From positions 1 to 36,983 of the forward strand of contig JAUCBJ010002903.1 in assembly GCA_032718475.1 (NCBI GenBank): 36,983 nt of DNA, given 5' to 3'. How positions within the stretch are numbered: the first letter of the stretch is position 1; the number at the start of each line of letters is the position of its first letter. The notes beneath the pieces were generated by a model. The model searched no databases. It worked only from the letters and a program-made list of their open reading frames with translations, and was not told the origin of the DNA. Source of the stretch: Nemertoderma westbladi (lineage: Eukaryota > Xenacoelomorpha > Nemertodermatida > Nemertodermatidae). The position numbers and the translations under genes are program-made. Shown here piece after piece: positions 30,965-36,983 of the stretch.

Positions 30965-31609
30965 ATTAACGATGAAGATGATTTCGCCCCACCGATAAGA
31001 AAGAGACGCAACGCGATGGCAAACATAAGAGAAGGACTGAGTGACAGCGACATTGAGATCCTGGCTACGGTGGCCACACTACGGGACCACAGACGCTGGA
31101 TAAAGTCTGAAAGCAGGAAACCGGGAAGACGAGAGCGACGGAACGGTATGGCGAACATCCTGGAGGGATTGGACCTCAACTGTCTGGAGATGTTGGGAGG
31201 CGAGACGGAGTGTGACATCCCGGTCCCGGACGAGAACGTCGGAGGGAAGAGAAGGAGAAACGGAGTGGCGAACATCCTGAATGGGATAACCGTCGAGGAG
31301 ATCGAGTTACTGAGTCGCATACGACCGAGCGAAGAGATTATGGACGAGGTGCACAACCAGATTCGAGGGCGAGCTATCTGTCGGAGCGATAGTACGGGAT
31401 CTATGGGACGCAGTGATAGCTGGGGCTGCGATAGTGTGAAGTATATGGGACGGAGCGACAGTAGCGATGGTAACGGGCAGACGAGAGCGACGAAACCCTG
31501 CGCGGGAAACCGTCGTAACGGATTGGCTAATATATTCGCAGGTCTACATCCCAACGAGGTCAACGCGATTCTGTTGTTGGCAAGGAGACCGCCAAGTACG
31601 GTTGATTAA
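30965..31609 (+). CDS. Poly-PKI protein, exon 2 (pseudosubstrate motifs 2-5)
   Basis: Follows acceptor TTTTAG in phase 0 and adds 214 residues (total 247). Four further motifs read RRNAMANI (47-54), RRNGMANI (91-98), RRNGVANI (130-137) and RRNGLANI (216-223). Each has basic residues at P-3 and P-2, Asn at P-1 and Ala or Gly at the P site, so none can be phosphorylated there. Motif 3 also has Arg at P-6 (GRRERRNG). After each motif comes a short hydrophobic stretch (EGLSDSDIEIL, EGLDLNCLEML, NGITVEEIELL, AGLHPNEVNAILLL) resembling PKI's leucine-rich export signal. A linker at 173-199 has three RSDS repeats. PKI family members are normally about 75 residues with one motif. I infer a cytoplasmic or nuclear multivalent binder of PKA catalytic subunits. 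It is GC-richer than its surroundings. The alternative is an unrelated RRN-repeat protein. Confidence 0.75.
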   Translation: MNDEDDFAPPIRKRRNAMANIREGLSDSDIEILATVATLRDHRRWIKSESRKPGRRERRNGMANILEGLDLNCLEMLGGETECDIPVPDENVGGKRRRNGVANILNGITVEEIELLSRIRPSEEIMDEVHNQIRGRAICRSDSTGSMGRSDSWGCDSVKYMGRSDSSDGNGQTRATKPCAGNRRNGLANIFAGLHPNEVNAILLLARRPPSTVD

Positions 31610-31985
31610 CTAACTACCTGTAACTCATCAGTCGTACCAACAAAACTGTAGCTAAGGGCACCAACTAATTACTTGCAGTAACTGTACTATGTAACCAGAA
31701 CTTATTAACGTAACGCACGACTTATTTAATAATTTATTCACACTCTGCTTCACAAACTGTAACATAAATTTACAACCTCCGTATTTATATTGCAACTCAA
31801 CGTAACTAATTTCACAGAGGCGTTGGATTTCGAATGTAACTTTAAAATAATTAAAGACGTTAAATATTAAACGTGTTAAAAAAAGAACCCTGCAAGGGGG
31901 AATGGCGCTCGAGATAGACTTCAACTCACTGCTCTATTATTATTAACTGAAACAAAATACAATATTTGAATGGGAGAATCTTTTA
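31610..31985. other. 3' flank of the poly-PKI gene
   Basis: AT-rich. No perfect AATAAA was found; ATTAAA near 31,866 is a possible signal. No other gene was seen. Confidence 0.4.
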
Positions 31986-31989
31986 GGCT

Positions 31990-34060
31990 CGTTATGCCAA
32001 GGAATGCCTGTTCACCACCATGGGTGATCTTCCACAGTAAACCCTTCCACTTTATTTCCCAAAGGAATGCCTGTTCACCGCCATGTGTGATCTTCCACAA
32101 TAAACTCTTCCACTCTGTTTCCTAAAGGAATGCCTCTTTACCACCATTGGTGTTCTTCCACAGTAAACCCTTCCACTTTATTTCCCAAAGGAATGCCTGT
32201 TCACCACCATGGGTGATCTTCCACAATAAACTCTTCCACTCTGTTTCCTAAAGGAATGCCTCTTTACCACCATTGGTGTTCTTCCACAGTAAACCCTGCC
32301 ACTATATATGTTTCCTAAAGGAATGCCTGTTCACCACCATGGGTGATCTTCCACAATAAACCCTTCCACTCTGTTTCCCAAGTGAATGCCGGTTCACCAC
32401 CATGGGTGATCTTCCACAGTAAACCCTTCCAGTCTGTTTCCTAAAGGAATGCCTGTTTACCACCATGGGTGATCTTCCACAATTAAACCCTTCCACTCTG
32501 TTTTCTAAAGGAATGCCTGTTCACGACCATGTGTGTATGTGATCTTCCACAGTAAACCCTCCACTCTGTTTCCCAAAGGAATGCCTGTTTAAGTGTTTAC
32601 CAGTTACCACCATTGGTGTTCTTCCACAGTAAACCCTCCCAATCTGTTTCCTAAAGAGAATGCCTGTTCCCCACCATGTGTGATCTTCCACAGTATACCC
32701 TTCCACTCTGTTTCCCAAAGGAATGCCTGTTTGTTTACCACCATTGGTGTTCTTTCTCAGTAAACCCTTCCACTCTGTTTCCTAAAGGAATGCCTGTTCC
32801 CCACCATGTGTGATCTTCCACAATAAACACTTCCACTCTGTTTCCCAAATGAATGCCTGTTTGTTTACCACCATTGGTGTTCTTTCACAGTAAACCCTTC
32901 CACTATGTTTCCTAAAGGAATGCCTGCTTGCCACCATGGGTGATCTTCCACAGTAAACCCTTCCACTCTATTTCCCAAAGGAATGCCTGTTCACCGTCAT
33001 GTGTGATCTTCCATAATAAACTCTTCCACTCTGTTTCCTAAAGGAATGCCTATTCACCACCTGGGTGATCTTCCACAGTAAACCCTTCCAGTCTGTTTTC
33101 TAAAGGAATGCCTCTTTACCACCATTGGTGCTCTTCCACAGTAAACCCTGCCACTATATATGTTTCCTAAAGGAGTGCCTGTTCCCCACCATGTGTGATC
33201 TTCCACAGTAAACCCTTCTACTCTGTTTCCTAGAGGAATAGCTGTTCACCGTCATGTGTGATCTTCCTTAATAAACTCTTCGACTCTGTTTCCTAAAGGA
33301 ATGCCTATTCACCACCTGGGTGATCTTCCACAGTAAACCCTTCCAGTCTGTTTCCTAAAGGAATGCCTCTTTACCACCATTGGTGCTCTTCCACAGTAAA
33401 CCCTGCCACTATATATGTTTCCTAAAGGAATGCCTGTTCCCCACCATGGGTGATCTTCCACAATAAACCCTTCCACTCTGTTTCCCAAAGGAATGCCTGT
33501 TTGTTTACCACCATTGGTGTTCTTTCACAGTAAACCCTTCCACTCTGTTTCCTAAAGGAATGCCTGCTTGCCACCATGGGTGATCTTCCACAGTAAACCC
33601 TTCCACTCGTTTCCTAAAGGAATGCCTGTTCACCACCATGTGTGATCTTCCACACTAAACCCTTCTACTCTGTTTCCTAGAGGAATGCCTGTTCACCACC
33701 TTAGGTGATCTTCCACAATAAACCCTTCCACTCTGTTTCCCAAGTGAATGCCGGTTTACCACCATGGGTGATCTTCCACAGTAAACCCTTCCACTCTGTT
33801 TCCTAAAGGAATGCCTGTTTACCACCATGGGTGATCTTCCACAATTAAACCCTTCCACTATGTTTCCTAAAGGAATGCCAGTTCACCACCATGTGTGTGT
33901 GTGATCTTCCACGGTAAACCCTCCACTCTGGTTCCTATAGGAATGCCAGTTCACCACCATGGGTGATCTTCCACAATAAACCGTTCCACTCTGTTTCCTA
34001 AACGAATGCCTGTTCCCCACCATGTCTGACCACAGTAAACCCTACGACTCTGTTTCCCAA
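31990..34060. repeat. 63-bp tandem satellite (about 33 copies)
   Basis: Units of about 63 bp: GGAATGCCTGTTCACCACCA, TGGGTGATCTTCCACAGTAA, ACCCTTCCACTCTGTTTCCT, AAA. Many units are degenerate or have small insertions (ATATATG, TTTG, GTGTGT). A 63-bp period equals 21 codons, so it produces short repeat-encoded frames on the minus strand. Indels break these, so they are not credible genes. Confidence 0.95.
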
Positions 34061-34064
34061 GTTG

Positions 34065-34210
34065 CCTTGATTCCAATTTATCGACTACTAAAGGATGATA
34101 GCCAGGGTTGGGCTAGGCTGCAGCATTTAAAGCACTATGCCCAAACAGTACTATCTAGGGATCGAACCAGGGCTTCATAATTGAAAACCCACCACTAGCA
34201 ATAGCTGCTG
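34065..34210 (-). mobile_element. tRNA-derived SINE-like sequence with perfect B box
   Basis: On the minus strand, GGTTCGATCCC (34159-34169 on the plus strand) matches the RNA polymerase III B box. About 30 bp before it, TTGCTAGTGGTGGG resembles an A box. The following GTACTGTTTGGGCATAGTGC could be the SINE body. No complete tRNA fold was found. Confidence 0.45.
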
Positions 34211-34254
34211 CTTTTATTAAATAGAATATTGGATTACTAATAGTAATGAATTGT

Positions 34255-34390
34255 TGTGGGGTGGAGTGACGGCGAATTAAATATATATAATAATAATGCT
34301 AGAACAGTATAATGCACTCCATAGCGAAAAATTTCAACCGACCCTATCGGGGCTCGAACGCGTTACCTAGCTTTCAAACCTAGGTGTTGC
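34255..34390 (-). mobile_element. Second tRNA-like SINE fragment
   Basis: The minus strand reads ACCTAGGTTTGAAAGCTAGG then TAACGCGTTCGAGCCCCGAT. This gives an anticodon-arm-like hairpin (CCTAG/CTAGG) and a near-consensus B box CGTTCGAGCCC, followed by a non-tRNA tail. The acceptor stem and D arm are not recognisable, so it is not a functional tRNA gene. Confidence 0.35.
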
Positions 34391-34407
34391 TATATTTATT
34401 TGGCAGT

Positions 34408-34525
34408 TATTTTTTTGCCCTATATTTTTTACCTTTTTTGTCCTATATTTTTTACCCTTTTTGTCCTATATTTTTTACCTTTTTTGCCCTATATTTTTTA
34501 AAATACTTTTCTGCCCTATATTTTT
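34408..34525. repeat. T-rich tandem repeat of about 24 bp
   Basis: About five imperfect units of GCCCTATATTTTTTACCTTT. It is low-complexity and non-coding. Confidence 0.8.
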
Positions 34526-34717
34526 TTGAACTAGCAAAACTGCTATACATGAAAGTCGGACTGTTGATTATTACTGTGCCAGTCAGACTGTTGATTATTA
34601 CCGTCAATAAAACGCAAATACACCCGCCCCCGTGAGAAACACTTTGAAATTTATACACAACAATAATCTATTATACTGTATGGGGCTTATTTATAGGTGC
34701 TGGCGCTTTCTGATGGT

Positions 34718-34956
34718 ACTGTAGCTTTTAGGTCCATGGCATTAGGTCCTGGTAGCATTGTCCGTGGCGTTAGGCCCTGATAGCAGTCAGCCTCCAAAAC
34801 CAGGCAGGTTAGTAAAGGAGCAGGTTACAGAGGCGAGTTGAAAGGAACCAAAACAATAAACGAGAGTTAGGAATATTATAGAATGAGTGAATAGAAAACT
34901 AGTCAGATATATGTTAATGCTACAGGACCTAATGTGCCAGGACCTATAGCTACGGC
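34718..34956. mobile_element. About 240-bp MITE with ~40-bp inverted ends
   Basis: The left arm contains GTAGCTTTTAGGTCCATGGC then ATTAGGTCCTGGTAGCATT. The inverted right arm reads GTAGCTATAGGTCCTGGCAC then ATTAGGTCCTGTAGCATT. Inside, CAGGTTAGTAAAGGAGCAGG, TTACAGAGGCG and ACCAAAACAATAAACGA are shared with the inverse of about 12,660-12,735, inside a different TIR element. No flanking duplication was identified with confidence. Confidence 0.65.
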
Positions 34957-34959
34957 TGT

Positions 34960-35635
34960 TCGGGACTAATGGATTTCTCGTGCTCCTTGGCACACGATAA
35001 GCTCCTAAAACGGCTTTGAATCTGTATAGCCTCAAAAATAATCCAAAATACAGAGAAAATACAGTATTTTTAGCAGTTTCGTTGTGCTAAAAATACACCG
35101 GAAAAATATACAAAAAAACTATGGGTAAAAGCTCAATAACGTCTAAATTGTTGTGAAAAGGTCGTAATAAACTTGGTGCAGCTTCACGCTATTGGAACTT
35201 GGCGATAGTGCAGAACACCAGGTTACCGTCTGAGTCCAAACGGGGGTGGGACCGATTGGACGCAAATGGTTGGCTTTAACTTTGCTCTCAAATTATACAG
35301 TCGATCCTGGCGAGCCTGGGATGAACCATGTAGCCTGCGATAAGTGCACCAGCACTACCGTGACTGACAGAGCCGGGCCCTATGGAGACGCTGCTACTTT
35401 GCCCCCAAGAACTAAATAGTTGGTCCTAGGACGAACTAAGAAGCCAGCGGGCAAAGTGGGCACACAAGCGCTCCGGGCTAATTTAGCCATAGTGAAACTC
35501 AAACCAAGGCGGAATCGTCTTACCTTCCTGGCGACCGCAAAGCCTTTTTAGGGGCCCGGCCCAGCAACAAAGACGCCCAACTTTGGAGCAGAGCTCACTT
35601 CTAGGCTAAACTTTTACTGACTTTAGGAGCAGAGC
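34960..35635. other. Intergenic sequence upstream of the LINE fragment
   Basis: GC-richer from about 35,200. This may be the 5' part of the LINE that follows, but I could not identify an endonuclease domain. A short direct repeat GGAGCAGAGCTCACTT occurs near 35,585 and 35,627, close to the start of recognisable reverse transcriptase. Confidence 0.4.
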
Positions 35636-35639
35636 TCAC

Positions 35640-36300
35640 TTAACCAAAATCAAAATGGGTTCCGTAAAGGTCGTGGGACCATGGAGCCCATTTTGGCACT
35701 TAGAAGGATAATTGAAGAGTTATCAAAAAAGAAAGACAGGCATCTGGCTGTTTGTTATCTTTGTTGACTTCTTCAAGGCCTTTGATTCAGTCTCTCGCTC
35801 ACGTATGTTCAGCATACTTTCATTATATGGGATTCCTGATGAAATTATTGCAGCAATCAGATCAGTATACGATGGTTCGGCAACATTTGTGTCTACTGTT
35901 GACGGTGACACAGAACCATTTGAAGTGTTATGGGGCGTCCTCCAAGGAGACACACTTGCACCATTCTTGTTCATTATTGTGATTGACTATGTTCTTCGCA
36001 TGTCCTTAGATCATTATAATGATGATGGGGTGATGATAACTCCACCTACTGGCTCCAGAAGTCGAGGAAATCCTGCCAAGTACCTAACTGATCTAGACTT
36101 TGCTGATGACTTAGGAGTACTCTCAGAATCATTAGAGGGAGCCCAACGGCTCCTCAGCTCATTAGAACATGCTGCTTCTAGTGTTGGTCTTTTTATTAAC
36201 TCCAGAAAGACCAAAATTCTGACAGTTAACTTTGAAAGTCCTCAGCAAGTCTCTGATCGGATGAGCATAAGCTCAAAGGATGGGATGTTTCTCCTAATTT
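35640..36300 (+). pseudogene. LINE reverse transcriptase, 5'- and 3'-truncated with a frameshift
   Basis: The translation runs NQNGFRKGRGTMEPILALRR at about 35,650-35,708, then shifts frame near 35,750. It continues through VDFFKAFDSVSRS (motif A), GVLQGDTLAPFLFIIVIDYV (motif B region), and DLDFADDLGV (catalytic FADD) to SDRMSISSKDGM, where it ends abruptly. This is the palm of a non-LTR retrotransposon reverse transcriptase. Fragments of the same family lie at 24062-24537 and about 11,345-11,430. The clade is not assigned. It is not functional as found. Confidence 0.9.
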
Positions 36301-36663
36301 CTGGGTGAGTCCTAATTTTTCTTTTACTTCCATTAAACTTTAGCTAATTTACGCTTTAAAAAAGGTGTTAGGCCAATATTGCACCATTTGTACTGCACCG
36401 GCTAATCCGTTCAGGAGAAAAATATTAGAAAGTTTATACATCAAAAAATTGGGGGAAAGGGTAATAAATTATTCCTTATTCTGAGATGAATATTACGGTG
36501 ACAGAGGGAAGAAAGGGGATAATCGTCTAGTGATTATTTCGTTTTTAAATCAGAATCCCGAAGGAGTGTATTTTTGTATGTTTATTTGTATGTATACGGA
36601 GGCGCGAAAAATCGATTATATGGACCTAACGCTACATTTACTTTACCCTGTAAGGAACGCTAA
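36301..36663. other. Sequence between LINE and dispersed repeat
   Basis: AT-rich, with no feature that I can support. Confidence 0.5.
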
Positions 36664-36983
36664 GGGGGCGTTCATAAAGTATGTTACGCACTAGGGGGGG
36701 GGGGGGGGGGGTGGGTAGAGCTTGCGTGACATTTTGTGACAGAGGGGGAGGGGGGTGTCGACTTTTGTGACGGTCACGGCGATGTTCTATGCTTTAATGT
36801 TAGCTTGGATTTGACTTTCACACATGTGTAGAAGAGTGGGTAACTTTAGGGAAAACAATAAACTCAATAACATTGAGTATAATCGATAAATTGAGTAGGA
36901 CATAGAAGCCATTGACTCCAAACACTGTAATACCTGTTATTAATATAGAATAAGAACACTTGACTTGCCCGTGGGAAAATGTA
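36664..36983 (-). mobile_element. Dispersed repeat copy 2, runs off the window
   Basis: Inverse copy of 6839-7065, sharing the GCGTTCATAAAGTATGT end, a long G run (about 36,693-36,711), GTGTCGACTTTTGTGACGGT and the outer CTTGCCCGTGGGAAAATGTA. About 100 bp of additional sequence (about 36,815-36,910) carries GGAAAACAATAAACTCAATA, a possible variant of the shared core. The right end of the window cuts it or coincides with its end. Confidence 0.65.

Noticed and set aside
30961-31563. 200-codon antisense frame opposite poly-PKI exon 2
   Set aside because: It is a shadow frame. The sense strand has five ordered PKI motifs, a phase-matched first exon and splice signals.
31652-31924. 90-codon minus-strand frame after the poly-PKI gene
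   Set aside because: No motif was recognised, it is AT-rich, and it has no splice or family support.
32302-33858. 21-residue repeat frames in the 63-bp satellite
   Set aside because: The frames are short, broken by indels, and explained by a period divisible by three.
34320-34390. Functional tRNA gene
   Set aside because: Only an anticodon-arm-like hairpin and an imperfect B box are visible. Acceptor and D arms do not form.

Overview
This is nuclear DNA from an invertebrate animal. It is AT-rich and repeat-laden, with spliced genes (GT-AG introns), a GalNAc-transferase-family protein with a lectin domain, an EVI5-type Rab-GAP coiled coil, microsomal cytochrome P450s, a protein built from PKA-inhibitor (PKI) motifs, LINE reverse-transcriptase remnants and many small inverted-repeat elements. 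I cannot assign a phylum. No bacterial, organellar or viral features were seen.

Left third (1-14.2 kb): three exons of an EVI5-like gene lie on the minus strand (13941-14165, 7539-7685, 6130-6273). All are phase 0 and in the family order. The intron after the last exon is filled by about 6 kb of a 46-bp satellite. Read in gene orientation, every unit starts GTGAGTC and ends CCAG, and it looks like an amplified copy of the exon's own 5' splice site. A separate 50-bp triplication carries the donor of the preceding exon. The large intron between the first two exons holds, on the opposite strand, an intronless GalNAc-transferase-like gene (8651-10525) that has lost its metal-binding residues. The same intron holds a decayed LINE and a ~1.8 kb foldback-like element with a nested TIR-bounded minisatellite.

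Middle (14.3-29 kb): a 59-bp satellite is followed by three intronless, full-length minus-strand P450 genes (17625-19121, 22107-23609, 26595-28097). The second and third lie in a ~3.9 kb tandem segmental duplication with a LINE fragment at the junction. The three P450s are near-identical over long stretches. Their differences cluster where substrate recognition sites are expected, which suggests gene conversion plus divergence of the active site. A 62-bp satellite sits between copies 1 and 2 and recurs, shortened, between copies 2 and 3.

Right third (29-37 kb): inverted-repeat elements and LINE debris flank a compact two-exon plus-strand gene (30679-31609). It encodes a predicted 247-residue protein with five PKI-type pseudosubstrate motifs (RRN followed by Ala or Gly), and a CCAAT box and a perfect cAMP response element lie just upstream. 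This poly-PKI gene is the best candidate for a previously undescribed system: a multivalent inhibitor or tether of PKA catalytic subunits that may be under cAMP feedback. Beyond it lie a 63-bp satellite, tRNA-like SINE pieces, a MITE, a frameshifted LINE reverse transcriptase and a second, inverted copy of a dispersed repeat found near 7 kb.
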